Assembly: GCF_003841505.1 (NCBI RefSeq) | Contig: NZ_REGA01000013.1 | Location: forward strand, 1-64,000 | From: Natrarchaeobius chitinivorans | Lineage (GTDB): Archaea > Halobacteriota > Halobacteria > Halobacteriales > Natrialbaceae | Direction of reading: 5' to 3' | DNA: 64,000 bases | In this document: piece by piece, positions 35,850-44,660 of the stretch | Layout: every line of letters starts with the position of its first letter | How positions within the stretch are numbered: the first letter of the stretch is position 1 | Translations under genes and position numbers: made by a program | Notes under the pieces: generated by a model | The model's input: only the letters and a program-made list of their open reading frames with translations | The model's database searches: none | Told to the model about the DNA's origin: nothing

Positions 35850-36596
35850 ATGACTGCAGAGGCGAAAACCGAGACGATCGAAGCGACGAATCGATCGTTT
35901 TCGGTGCTGAACGTGTTAATCGACAGTCCACAACCCGTCGGGGTTACCGAAATCGCATCGCAAACGGAGATGACAAAAAGTACCGTGTACAAGCACGTGA
36001 ACACGCTCGTCGAACTCGGGTACGTCACGAAAGTCGACAGCAAGTACGAACCAGCGCTTCGGTTTCTCGACTGTGCGAGACGGGTCCGGTGGAACGACGA
36101 CCTCGTCCAGACCGTACGGGGGCCGGTCGACGAACTCGCCGAGATGGCGAACGAGGTCGCCGGACTCCTGGTCGAACGCAACGGCGTCGCGGTCGACATC
36201 TACTGTGCAGACCAGTACTACAGCGGGACGTTCCCTGCATACAACACCCGACACTTACACTGCAGCGCCGCTGGAAAGGCGATTCTCGCCGAGTTACCGG
36301 ACGAACGAGTCGAATCCATCGTCAAGACGGCCCCATCGTTGACCGAACACACGATTACGAACCAGGAGGAACTGCAGATCGAACTCAATCGAATTCGCGA
36401 ACGGGGGTTCTCGCTCGACCGCCAGGAGCAGTTCTCGAACGTCAACAGCGTCGCCGTCAGTCTACAGACCGATTCGGTGATCGGCTCCGTCTACGTCTCC
36501 GGACAGGCCGACGAGCTCTCGGGAAAGCGATTCGAGGAGAACATCCCCGGCCTCCTGCTCAGCGTCGCCCGGACGCTCGCGTCCGCACTCGAGTGA
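35850..36596 (+). CDS. IclR-family transcriptional regulator (sugar-acid cluster)
   Basis: The 248-residue regulator has a winged helix (NVLIDSPQPVGVTEIASQTE, MTKSTVYKHVNTLVELGYV) and an effector domain (HCSAAGKAILAELPDERVES, VYVSGQADELSGKRF). Placed between the SelA-like gene and the deacetylase, it is the likely controller of the amino-sugar genes. The effector could be a sugar acid such as KDG, as in KdgR-type IclR proteins (inference). Confidence 0.9.
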   Translation: MTAEAKTETIEATNRSFSVLNVLIDSPQPVGVTEIASQTEMTKSTVYKHVNTLVELGYVTKVDSKYEPALRFLDCARRVRWNDDLVQTVRGPVDELAEMANEVAGLLVERNGVAVDIYCADQYYSGTFPAYNTRHLHCSAAGKAILAELPDERVESIVKTAPSLTEHTITNQEELQIELNRIRERGFSLDRQEQFSNVNSVAVSLQTDSVIGSVYVSGQADELSGKRFEENIPGLLLSVARTLASALE

Positions 36597-36650
36597 GCGA
36601 CCAGTACGGGAGCGGTCAGCAAAGAAATAGTTAAAAGCGGGCCATCGCAA

Positions 36651-36665
36651 TGTACCCGTTGTACA
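36651..36665. promoter_or_regulatory. perfect 15-bp palindrome at the deacetylase start
   Basis: TGTACCCGTTGTACA has exact TGTAC/GTACA arms with a 5-base spacer, ends on the base before the ATG at 36666, and covers the expected transcription start set by the TATA-like AGTTAAAAG at 36627-36637. It suits an operator for the adjacent IclR. Confidence 0.45.
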
Positions 36666-37367
36666 ATGGAACTGTTAGCAATCGTTGCACATCCGGACGA
36701 TGCAGACATCTTCTGTGGTGGCACACTCGCCAAACACGCAGACCGCGGAGATACGGTTACGATCGCCCACATGACCAAAGGGGAGTACGGCGGGTTCGAC
36801 ACGGACGAAGAGACGATCGCCGAAACGAGAGCGGAGGAAGCACGGCGTTCGGGGAAGAAACTCGGCGCGGACGACGTCACGTTTCTCGGGTTCGAGGACG
36901 GCCGAATCGAATACTCCCTCGAGAAGCGCCTCGAGATCGTCGAGACGATCCGGGCACACGATCCAGACGTGATCCTGACGCACTTCCGTGACGATATGCA
37001 TCCGGACCACAAAGCGACGGCACGGCTCGTCACGGACGCGTACTACATGGCGTCGCTCCCGCTCGTCGACACCGAACACGATCCGTGCGATCCCGACAAC
37101 GTGTACTTCTTCGGGAAGCCGACGTCGTCGTTCGAACCGACGACGTTCGTCGATATCTCGGGATACGAAGATCGGAAAGCCGACGCGATCGATCAACACG
37201 AATCACAGGTCGCGTTCCTCGAGGAACACGGCGGAATCGACGCCGAGTTCGACAACCTCATCGAGGGCGTCGCGGCGGAAGATGCCACTCTCGGCAAACG
37301 GACCGGTGTGGCGAGTGCCGAAGGGTTCGTTGCGCTTCACGATCAGGCCAGCGACTATCTCGGTTGA
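36666..37367 (+). CDS. PIG-L/LmbE-family deacetylase (possible GlcNAc or chitobiose deacetylase)
   Basis: The 233-residue zinc enzyme has AHPDDAD (His9, Asp12) and MHPDH (His112, His115), the complete metal site of PIG-L deacetylases. Members remove acetyl from N-acetylglucosaminyl compounds. In Thermococcales a member deacetylates diacetylchitobiose in chitin breakdown. No export signal is present, so it acts inside the cell. Its position between an IclR gene and a chitin locus supports an amino-sugar substrate. Confidence 0.88.
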   Translation: MELLAIVAHPDDADIFCGGTLAKHADRGDTVTIAHMTKGEYGGFDTDEETIAETRAEEARRSGKKLGADDVTFLGFEDGRIEYSLEKRLEIVETIRAHDPDVILTHFRDDMHPDHKATARLVTDAYYMASLPLVDTEHDPCDPDNVYFFGKPTSSFEPTTFVDISGYEDRKADAIDQHESQVAFLEEHGGIDAEFDNLIEGVAAEDATLGKRTGVASAEGFVALHDQASDYLG

Positions 37368-38126
37368 ACGGGGCCGGTAATCGTCGTCCCACGGCGATAC
37401 CGTCTCCGATTCGTTCACTCGACTCGCCGACGGCCCCACCGTCGATCGTCACGCAATCGAGATCAGCGACCCGTTTTCGACCGACGACACTGCCCTCAGT
37501 GGCGGTTTGGGAATCCACCGCCCCTGTTCCAGCCTCGGGCTACCAATCGATCACACAACCCGTGACGGAGACGAACCGCCGCATGAGATTCCGCCTCCCT
37601 GTCGTGTGTTCTCGAGTTCGTATCGAACACGAGTCTTCCGGAGTTCCGACAGGCGCGAATCATTTCTTTGTGAGAAAATTCCGATTCACCCCGCCCAGTA
37701 TTACACCCGTACGTGCGTAAATGACACCGATCGATCGGCACATATTCTCGAGAGGAGGTCTATTTGTTTCGTCTGAAGAAACCAGGTGATTTGAGAATGC
37801 GACATTCGAGAGATATTGCGGTGGGGTGACGTGCTCTAACAGCCCTCATTCAGTGGATTGATCGTGGTTAATTCCGTCTATGAGAGGTCGGCACCGGGAT
37901 TTCTACAGTCGAAACGTCCGGATTCGGACCGGTACGCAGGCATCCGGCGAGACGAACCGTGATGCCAGTTCATACGTGAAAGTCAGGTCAGCACACGTCG
38001 GACGACCACGAGTCTCGTGGCCGAAATCGGACGGACACAGAACTGGTGGATCAAAATCGGACGGGCACGGAACTGGTGGACCGAAAGGAGGCCAGTCATA
38101 CGGCCCGCTATCCGGCAGTGCCGGTG
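37368..38126. other. long gene-free gap
   Basis: Short frames show no recognisable fold. The right part contains two 30-bp tandem units (38026-38085, AAATCGGACGG...GAACTGGTGG) just ahead of element B. Confidence 0.5.
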
Positions 38127-38206
38127 AGATTACTGTAACTGTTTACCCGCGCACCCGCCGCCCGGGTCGCGGGTGCGCCGGCAATGACTTACAGAAAGCC
38201 GTATCA
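38127..38206. repeat. palindromic element B, full copy
   Basis: GAGATTACTGTAACTG pairs with GACTTACAGAAAGCCGTATC, and CGCGCACCCGCC with GCGGGTGCGCCGG. It ends about 40 bp from the stop of the dehydratase gene. Confidence 0.7.
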
Positions 38207-38244
38207 GAATTCGTATCACCGAAAATGCACGCGGCGGACGTCGG

Positions 38245-39396
38245 TCACCACTCGGCGATGCTGCCGTCCTCGTGTCGCCAGATCGGGTTCGACCAGTCGA
38301 GGTCCTGGCGCGAACGCTCACGCACGGCCGACTCGTCGATCTCGAGGCCGAGGCCCGGACCGTCGAGCGGGGAGAGGTAGCCGTCGACGAACTCGAAAAC
38401 CGAGGAGTCGTGAAGGTAGTGATCCGCCGCACTCTTCGGTGCCGGATAGATGTCGAACCCGTGATCCTGTACCAGCAGGTTCGGAATGTACGCACTCACT
38501 TGCAACGACGCCGCGAGCGCGATCGGCCCGAGGGGACAGTTCGGCGCGACGGCGACGTCGTGGGCTTCCGCCATCGCCGCGAGTCTGACGAGTTCGGAGA
38601 TACCCCCCGCGTGGGAGACGTCCGGTTGAATCACGTCGATCCCGCCTCGCTGGAACAGCGGTTTGAAATCCCACCGAGAGTAGAGCCGTTCGCCGGTCGC
38701 CATGGGAACGTTGGTCCGTGCCGCGAGGTCCGGGAGGTACTCCAGGTTCTCCGGGAGCAGCGGCTCCTCGACGAACAGGGGATCGAACTCCTCTAAAGCC
38801 CCGATGACCTTCTTTGCGAGCGACTTCGAGATCCGGCCACGGAAGTCGACGACGATATCCATCTCACCGCCGATGACGTCGCGAACGTGTCCGACGCGCT
38901 CGGTGATCTCTTCGACTGCCCCGGGGGGCTCGAGGTGGCGCATCTGATTCGACGCGTCCATCTTCAGGGCGGTGTATCCCGCATCCGACAGCTGTTTCGC
39001 TTCCGTTCCGATCTCCGCGACGCGGTCGCCGCCGATCCACTGGTAGACGCGGATCCGATCCCGTGTCTGTCCCCCGAGCAGTTCGTAGACGGGTACGTCG
39101 AAACTCTTCCCTTTGATGTCCCAGAGAGCCTGGTCGATGCCCGCAATCGCGCTCATCAGGACGGGGCCACCCCTGTAGAAACAGCCACGGTACATCGCTT
39201 GCCAGTGATCTTCGATATTGTGCGGATCTTTCCCGACGAGGTAGCCGTTCATCACCTCTTCGACCGCAGTCCGAACGGTTCTGGCCCGACCTTCGACGAT
39301 CGGTTCCCCCCACCCGGTAACGCCGGCGTCGGTCTCGATTTTCAGGAAGAGCCAACGCGGCGGGACTTCGAACAGTTCGTAATCGGTGATTTTCAT
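38245..39396 (-). CDS. enolase-superfamily sugar-acid dehydratase (DgoD-like) with replaced catalytic histidines
   Basis: The 383-residue protein aligns along its whole length with D-galactonate/gluconate dehydratases (PPRWLFLKIETDAGVTGWGE, FYRGGPVLMSAIAGIDQALW, WRHEDGSIAEW at the end). Metal ligands are present: Asp184, Glu210 and Glu236. In E. coli DgoD the acid/base residues are His185 and His285. Here the matching positions are Arg186 (VVDFRGR) and Asn286 (APNCPLGPIALAA). The enzyme therefore either uses another base, acts on another acid (for example an amino-sugar acid) or is inactive. The TATA box is at 39420-39430. Confidence 0.88.
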   Translation of the reverse strand: MKITDYELFEVPPRWLFLKIETDAGVTGWGEPIVEGRARTVRTAVEEVMNGYLVGKDPHNIEDHWQAMYRGCFYRGGPVLMSAIAGIDQALWDIKGKSFDVPVYELLGGQTRDRIRVYQWIGGDRVAEIGTEAKQLSDAGYTALKMDASNQMRHLEPPGAVEEITERVGHVRDVIGGEMDIVVDFRGRISKSLAKKVIGALEEFDPLFVEEPLLPENLEYLPDLAARTNVPMATGERLYSRWDFKPLFQRGGIDVIQPDVSHAGGISELVRLAAMAEAHDVAVAPNCPLGPIALAASLQVSAYIPNLLVQDHGFDIYPAPKSAADHYLHDSSVFEFVDGYLSPLDGPGLGLEIDESAVRERSRQDLDWSNPIWRHEDGSIAEW

Positions 39397-39419
39397 AGCA
39401 GGCCTGTTCGTGACGTACC

Positions 39420-39430
39420 GGTATATATCC
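39420..39430 (-). promoter_or_regulatory. TATA box of the dehydratase gene
   Basis: GGATATATACC on the minus strand is 24-34 bp before the ATG at 39396. Confidence 0.55.
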
Positions 39431-39536
39431 CCCCGATGGTGACGACAGCCGGTCGAATTGATACCGCTGCGGTTCCTGGCGCAATTTTGGAAACAGTTAT
39501 GTATAATGTGTCACAATAAGCGGTCGAGGTTTCGCT

Positions 39537-40814
39537 ATGAGAGAGCATACTCGCCGGAAGGTGTTAGCAACGACTGGTGCAGTAAGCGCATTCAGTCTAG
39601 CAGGGTGTATCAGTGATGGGAACGGCGACGGGACGACGATCGAAACACGGTACATGGACGCTCCAGGTGCCGAAGAGTACTTCGAAGAACACGCCGCGAA
39701 CTTCGAAGAGGAGACCGGCATTCACGTCGAATTCGAGTTCGTCGGGTGGGGTGAAGCCCAGGAAGTCCTGATGAGCGACATCACGAGCCAGACCGGCCCG
39801 GACGTCCAGGAGATCGCCTCGACGTGGATCCCCGAGCAGGCCGACGCGGGCGGATGGATGGACCTCGAGTCCGACGAGGTCGTCGATCACATCCCGGACA
39901 CCGGGATGTTCGAGGAGGGTGCGATGGACGTCGCGACGTTCCAGGACGACCTCGTCGGTATCCCGTGGTTCTGGGGGCCGCGCGCGTGGCAGCAGGTCGA
40001 CGAAGAGGTCGAAAACGGCGGCGTCGGCGGACATCCCGACGACTGGGACGACCTCGTCGACCAGGCCCAGTCCTACGACGGGGACAACGATTTCTTCGCG
40101 CTGATGGGGTCGGACTTCGAACCCATGCGGAACTTCGCGATGTTCCTCTGGCAGAGCGGCGGACAACTGCTCAACGACGACCTCTCCGAACCGGCGTTTC
40201 ACAACGAGGAGGGGGTTCAAGCACTCGAGTTCTACGCCGATCTGTACCGGGAGTACGACGTGTTGCCGTCGGAGACGGTCGAGTGGGCCGCAGCCGACAT
40301 CAACGGCGCGTTCGCGGGTCGACAGATGGCCAGCACGGTCGACGCCCTCGGAACGGTCGGTGCGTACGAGGACGAGGACGGTCACTCGCTCGACGACCTC
40401 TCTATCTCCGCCCCGCCAGCCGGTCCCGACGGCGACGGCGGCACGTTCTTCGGCATGGAACTGCTCGGCATCCACCCGTGGACCGACGAACCCGAAGCGG
40501 CCGCCCAGTGGATCGACTACCTGCTGCGTGCCGAACCCAACGCCGAGATTTCGAGTACGATCGGCTTCCTGCCGACGAACCCCGACGGGTTCGACACCGA
40601 CTACTACGATCACGACCTGTACGACGCGTTCAACGAAGACGTCTTCCCGGTCGCACAGACGTACCCACAGGTGCTCGGTTGGGGTGAGATCGAAGGCGAA
40701 CTCAACAGCGTCGTCGCCGAGGTCATCCAGAACGCCGTCACCGGTGACCTCGAGGACGGAGACATCGAGGACGCCCTCGACGACGCCGCGGAAGTCGCAC
40801 ACCAGACGTTGTAA
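39537..40814 (+). CDS. sugar ABC transporter substrate-binding lipoprotein
   Basis: The 425-residue protein has a Tat signal (T-R-R at 5-7) and lipobox SLAGC with Cys24, then a solute-binding fold (TYMDAPGAEEYFEEH-like start, GIPWFWGPRAWQQVDEE, STIGFLPTNPDGF). It is the first gene of the second importer. Next to chitin and amino-sugar genes, chito-oligomers or GlcNAc are the most likely ligands (inference). A TATA-like GTATAATG lies about 35 bp upstream. Confidence 0.9.
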   Translation: MREHTRRKVLATTGAVSAFSLAGCISDGNGDGTTIETRYMDAPGAEEYFEEHAANFEEETGIHVEFEFVGWGEAQEVLMSDITSQTGPDVQEIASTWIPEQADAGGWMDLESDEVVDHIPDTGMFEEGAMDVATFQDDLVGIPWFWGPRAWQQVDEEVENGGVGGHPDDWDDLVDQAQSYDGDNDFFALMGSDFEPMRNFAMFLWQSGGQLLNDDLSEPAFHNEEGVQALEFYADLYREYDVLPSETVEWAAADINGAFAGRQMASTVDALGTVGAYEDEDGHSLDDLSISAPPAGPDGDGGTFFGMELLGIHPWTDEPEAAAQWIDYLLRAEPNAEISSTIGFLPTNPDGFDTDYYDHDLYDAFNEDVFPVAQTYPQVLGWGEIEGELNSVVAEVIQNAVTGDLEDGDIEDALDDAAEVAHQTL

Positions 40815-40957
40815 TCGAACGTACGGAGCGTCGGTCCCTGACGGGATCGCACCGTGAGATACCACTGAGTTCGGATCGCCGACCACCAGTCGCATCCTGT
40901 CGCGGGCAGGACGACAGTCGCGGGACTGTCACGTCCGTGGCGCTTCCAAGAGCGAAA

Positions 40958-40968
40958 AGCATTAATCA
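40958..40968 (+). promoter_or_regulatory. TATA box of the permease pair
   Basis: AGCATTAATCA is 22-32 bp before the ATG at 40990, giving the permeases their own leaderless start separate from the binding protein. Confidence 0.5.
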
Positions 40969-40989
40969 GACTCATCCCACATAATCGTT

Positions 40990-41976
40990 ATGGCGAGTAC
41001 GACGAGACAATTCCGAAGACGAGTAGCCGATCTTCAACTCGGGAACTATCTCCCGTTTTACAGTCGGCTATCCGAAGAGCAACGCTTTGCATACAAGCTC
41101 CTCGCACCGGGGCTTGCGATGATGTGTATCATCCACTTTCTCCCGATCATCTGGGGGACGCTGATCAGTTTTATGGGGGTCGACTCGACCTACGCCCGAC
41201 AGTGGCACAACGCACCGTTCGTCGGCCTCGAGAACTACCTCTACGTGCTCGATCCGCGTACCGTCATCGGCGGTCGGTTCTGGTTCTCGATCCGCCAGAC
41301 TGTCATCTTCGCTGTGGGATCGCTCGTCGTGACCTACGTCCTCGGGCTGACGGCGGCGCTGGTCCTCAACCAGAAATTCAAAGGCCGGTTCGTAGCGCGG
41401 ACCCTGCTGTTGCTCCCGTGGGTCGCGCCGGTCGTCGTCACGCTGCTCATCTGGCGGATGATGTTCCAGCAACAGAGCGGGATCATCAACAACATCCTCC
41501 TCTCGATCGGGATCATCGACGAACCGATCTACTGGCTGATCGGTGACAACACCATCTGGACGCTCGTGCTTACCCACTCCTGGACGCAGTTCCCGCTGGT
41601 CATGATTATGCTCTACGCCGGCCTCCAGGGGATCCCTCAACAGCTGTACGAGGCTGCCTCTATCGACGGAGCCAGCCGCTGGCAGAAGTTCCGGTACGTC
41701 ACCTTTCCACAACTGAAGCCGGTTTCGGCGGTCGTCGTGTTGCTCGTGATGTTGTGGACGATGATCAACTTCACCGCACCGTACGTTCTTCTCGGGGCAC
41801 AGCCCCCACGGGCCGGCCAGGTCGGCATTCTGTACATCTACGAGTTCGCCTTCTCGAACTTCCAGTTCGGACGCGGAGCCGCGATGAGCGTGATCCTCTT
41901 TATCATCGCGATGACGATGGCGATGGTCTACTACAAATATCTCTTCGATGACGACTTCACGGAGGATTCCCAATGA
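40990..41976 (+). CDS. sugar ABC transporter permease (MalF-like)
   Basis: The 328-residue membrane protein has the EAA loop QLYEAASIDGASRWQKFRYV and a strongly hydrophobic LLLPWVAPVVVTLLIW segment. It overlaps the next permease by 4 bp (ATGA). Confidence 0.92.
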   Translation: MASTTRQFRRRVADLQLGNYLPFYSRLSEEQRFAYKLLAPGLAMMCIIHFLPIIWGTLISFMGVDSTYARQWHNAPFVGLENYLYVLDPRTVIGGRFWFSIRQTVIFAVGSLVVTYVLGLTAALVLNQKFKGRFVARTLLLLPWVAPVVVTLLIWRMMFQQQSGIINNILLSIGIIDEPIYWLIGDNTIWTLVLTHSWTQFPLVMIMLYAGLQGIPQQLYEAASIDGASRWQKFRYVTFPQLKPVSAVVVLLVMLWTMINFTAPYVLLGAQPPRAGQVGILYIYEFAFSNFQFGRGAAMSVILFIIAMTMAMVYYKYLFDDDFTEDSQ

Positions 41977-42899
41977 TTCCCGAAGAACTACAGCTCTCGT
42001 CGGCCACAAAGGACCGTCTATTCGGACTGCTCGTAAAGGGAGTACTCGGCACTCTGTTGCTGTACGCCCTGTTTCCCATCTACTGGATGGTGATCTCGAG
42101 TTTCCGAACCCGAACCGAGATCACGGCCGCAGACCCACAGCTACTTCCGGTCGAACTCGGGCAGATCCCGGCTATCGTTCAGGACCCTGCACTCCTGTTG
42201 GAGATCCTCCACTACGAGAACTACATCACGATGTGGGCGCGGTTCCCAGTGTTAGATTACTTCATCAACAGTCTCATCATCGCCACCACGACGACCGTGT
42301 TCGCCCTCGTCGTCGGCTGTCTGGGCGGGTACGCCTTCTCGAAGTATCGGTTCCCCGGAAAGGGAGGCGTCGGCGGTGCCCTGCTCGGAACCCAGATGAT
42401 CCCCGGAATCCTCATCCTGCTCCCGATGTATCTGCTTTTCATCTGGATTCAAGACACGATCGGATTCCCGATGACCAACACCTATCACGGAATCATCTTC
42501 GTCTACACCACGTTTACCGTCCCGGTAGCGATCTGGATGCTCAGGGGCTTTTTCGACACGATTCCCGACTCGGTCGAAGAGGCGGCTCGAGTCGACGGCT
42601 GTTCGCGGATACAGGCACTCGTCCGGATCATCCTCCCGATGGCCGCGCCAGGGATTGCGGCGACCGGGATGTTCGTCTTCCTCGTCGCGTTCAACGAGGT
42701 GCTGTTCGCGTCGATTCTCGCCAGCGGCGACGTGACACCGTTTGCGATCGGTATTCAGAGCTTCGAGACACAGACGACGGCCTACTGGGGTGAGATGATG
42801 GCGGCGTCGACCGTGGCGACGGCTCCGATCCTCCTCCTGTTCGTCCTCTTCCAGAAACCGATCGTCGAAGGGCTAACCGAGGGGAGCGTCAAGCAGTAG
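41973..42899 (+). CDS. sugar ABC transporter permease (MalG-like)
   Basis: The 308-residue membrane protein has the EAA loop SVEEAARVDGCSRIQALVRI. A GGAGG ribosome-binding site lies 7 bases before its ATG inside the upstream gene, and the 4-bp overlap indicates coupled translation. Confidence 0.92.
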   Translation: MIPEELQLSSATKDRLFGLLVKGVLGTLLLYALFPIYWMVISSFRTRTEITAADPQLLPVELGQIPAIVQDPALLLEILHYENYITMWARFPVLDYFINSLIIATTTTVFALVVGCLGGYAFSKYRFPGKGGVGGALLGTQMIPGILILLPMYLLFIWIQDTIGFPMTNTYHGIIFVYTTFTVPVAIWMLRGFFDTIPDSVEEAARVDGCSRIQALVRIILPMAAPGIAATGMFVFLVAFNEVLFASILASGDVTPFAIGIQSFETQTTAYWGEMMAASTVATAPILLLFVLFQKPIVEGLTEGSVKQ

Positions 42900-42946
42900 T
42901 GACGGAATCCGTCCGCGTTCCGTCTCGGTTCGTCTCACATTAGGTA

Positions 42947-42957
42947 GTTATAAGTAT
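42947..42957 (+). promoter_or_regulatory. TATA box of the second MalK-type ATPase
   Basis: GTTATAAGTAT is 24-34 bp before the ATG at 42981, favouring that ATG over the in-frame GTG at 42975. Confidence 0.55.
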
Positions 42958-42980
42958 CTGCGAAAACCAGGTGAGTGCAA

Positions 42981-44147
42981 ATGGCCCGTGTTATCGTAGA
43001 CGATCTGACGAAGGAGTACAACTCTCCTGGGGGCTCGATCCTGGCAGTCGACGAGTTGAACCTCGAGATCGACGACGGCGAGTTCGTCGTCTTTGTCGGT
43101 CCGTCCGGGTGTGGAAAGTCGACGACGCTTCGGTGTATCGCAGGACTCGAGACGGTTACCGATGGCACACTTCACTTCGGCGACGAGGATGTCACGGATC
43201 AAAAGCCCAAAGAACGGAACATCGCGATGGTGTTTCAAAACTACGCGCTGTACCCGCACATGACCTCACGGGAGAACATGGCGTTCGGGCTGAAGATGTC
43301 GACTGACCTCTCGAAAGACGTGATCGACGAACGCGTCGAGGACACCGCCGAGATGATGGGGATCAAAGAGTTGCTCGCTGACAAACCGAAGGCGCTCTCG
43401 GGTGGCCAACAGCAACGCGTCGCACTTGGCCGGGCGATCGTTCGCGATCCGGAAGTCTTCCTGATGGACGAACCGCTCTCGAACCTCGATGCCAAGCTTC
43501 GCGCCCAGATGCGAACAGAACTCCAGCAGTTACAGAGCGAACTGGACGTAACGACGGTGTACGTCACCCACGATCAGACGGAGGCAATGACGATGGGCGA
43601 CCGGATCGTCGTTCTCAACGACGGGAAACTCCAGCAGGTCGGAACCCCCCTCGAGTGTTATCACAGACCTGCAAACAGGTTCGTCGCGGGATTCCTCGGA
43701 TCGCCCCCAATGAACTTCCTCGAGGTCGACGTCGACCTCGAAAGCGGGACGCTCTCGAACTCGGCGTTTTCGCTCCCGATTCCGGAATCGGCCGTCGACG
43801 ACGTCAGCGGGTCGAAACTGACACTCGGAATTCGACCGGAGCACGTCTCACTCGTCGACGCTGTGGAAACCCACGCCGAACCCGATCACCTGATCGAGAC
43901 GGAAGTCACCGTCACCGAGCCGATGGGAGACATAACGAACGTCTATCTCGACGTCGGTGGGGAATCGCTGACCGTCACCTCCGACGACCGCCTCGGGGTC
44001 AGAGGCGGAGACACGGTCCACATACACGTGCCAGCCGCGAAGATACACCTGTTCGATGCCGAATCGGGCGAAGCGATCAAACACAGCGACGAGCCGATCG
44101 ATTCGACGCGGATCGCGGAAGCCAGTGGCCACGCCGAAACGGCGTGA
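42981..44147 (+). CDS. sugar ABC transporter ATP-binding protein (MalK/UgpC family)
   Basis: The 388-residue ATPase has Walker A GPSGCGKST at 40-48, LSGGQQQR at 139-146, Walker B FLMDEP at 160-165 and a C-terminal OB/TOBE region ending in an acidic tail. MalK-type ATPases often serve several importers. It has its own promoter, so its level can be set apart from the permeases. Confidence 0.92.
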   Translation: MARVIVDDLTKEYNSPGGSILAVDELNLEIDDGEFVVFVGPSGCGKSTTLRCIAGLETVTDGTLHFGDEDVTDQKPKERNIAMVFQNYALYPHMTSRENMAFGLKMSTDLSKDVIDERVEDTAEMMGIKELLADKPKALSGGQQQRVALGRAIVRDPEVFLMDEPLSNLDAKLRAQMRTELQQLQSELDVTTVYVTHDQTEAMTMGDRIVVLNDGKLQQVGTPLECYHRPANRFVAGFLGSPPMNFLEVDVDLESGTLSNSAFSLPIPESAVDDVSGSKLTLGIRPEHVSLVDAVETHAEPDHLIETEVTVTEPMGDITNVYLDVGGESLTVTSDDRLGVRGGDTVHIHVPAAKIHLFDAESGEAIKHSDEPIDSTRIAEASGHAETA

Positions 44148-44586
44148 ACGGGGGGCCTTCGCCTCGCTAGCGCTGTAACTCCCGGCAGAATTGTTACACC
44201 GATTGTTCTGCGATTCGAAGTACCACCTCCGCGCCGTGACCGGTGGGAGTCGCTCCTCGAAGAAGTCAGCCGGAAACGGCCGGGAGTCAGATTGCGGCCG
44301 GTGGCGTTGTGAATCCCTCTATAGTAACAACCGGAACGAGTTACACACCGATCGCCGATCCGTCCCGCGACCGGGTGTGCAATGACGTTCAGTGGCTACT
44401 ATAGTTGTTACTATAGATCGGGTGAGCCGTCTCGAGCGGGATGGTAACCCGGGAGCCTGGTTGCAATCGCAAAATAGTGTAGTTTTACAAATTATAGTAT
44501 ATTTTCACATATATTGTTGGCAATCCAATAGCTAAATCCCAGTTGCGTAAAACCATACTTCTCTTTCGGTATTATTTTATAGAAGG
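44148..44586. other. intergenic region between importer and chitinase arsenal
   Basis: It holds element C (44319-44404) and a markedly A+T-rich tract (about 44468-44580). No gene is supported. Confidence 0.55.
44319..44404. repeat. palindromic element C, reversed copy
   Basis: TATAGTAACAACCGGAACGA is balanced by GACGTTCAGTGGCTACTATAG. A second short TTGTTACTATAG follows directly, so an extra terminus is present. Confidence 0.7.
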
Positions 44587-44623
44587 AGCCACGATATAAT
44601 GATAGTCACGATAGATCGTGGCT
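44587..44623. promoter_or_regulatory. 9-bp inverted repeat around a TATA-like box before the first chitinase
   Basis: AGCCACGAT (44587-44595) and ATCGTGGCT (44615-44623) flank ATATAATGA and an inner CACGAT. It lies 38-74 bp upstream of the ATG at 44661. It could be an operator for the chitinase group or a hairpin in the leader. Confidence 0.5.
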
Positions 44624-44660
44624 ATCCGGCGATGCAGGCCGGTATCGATAATCGACAACT

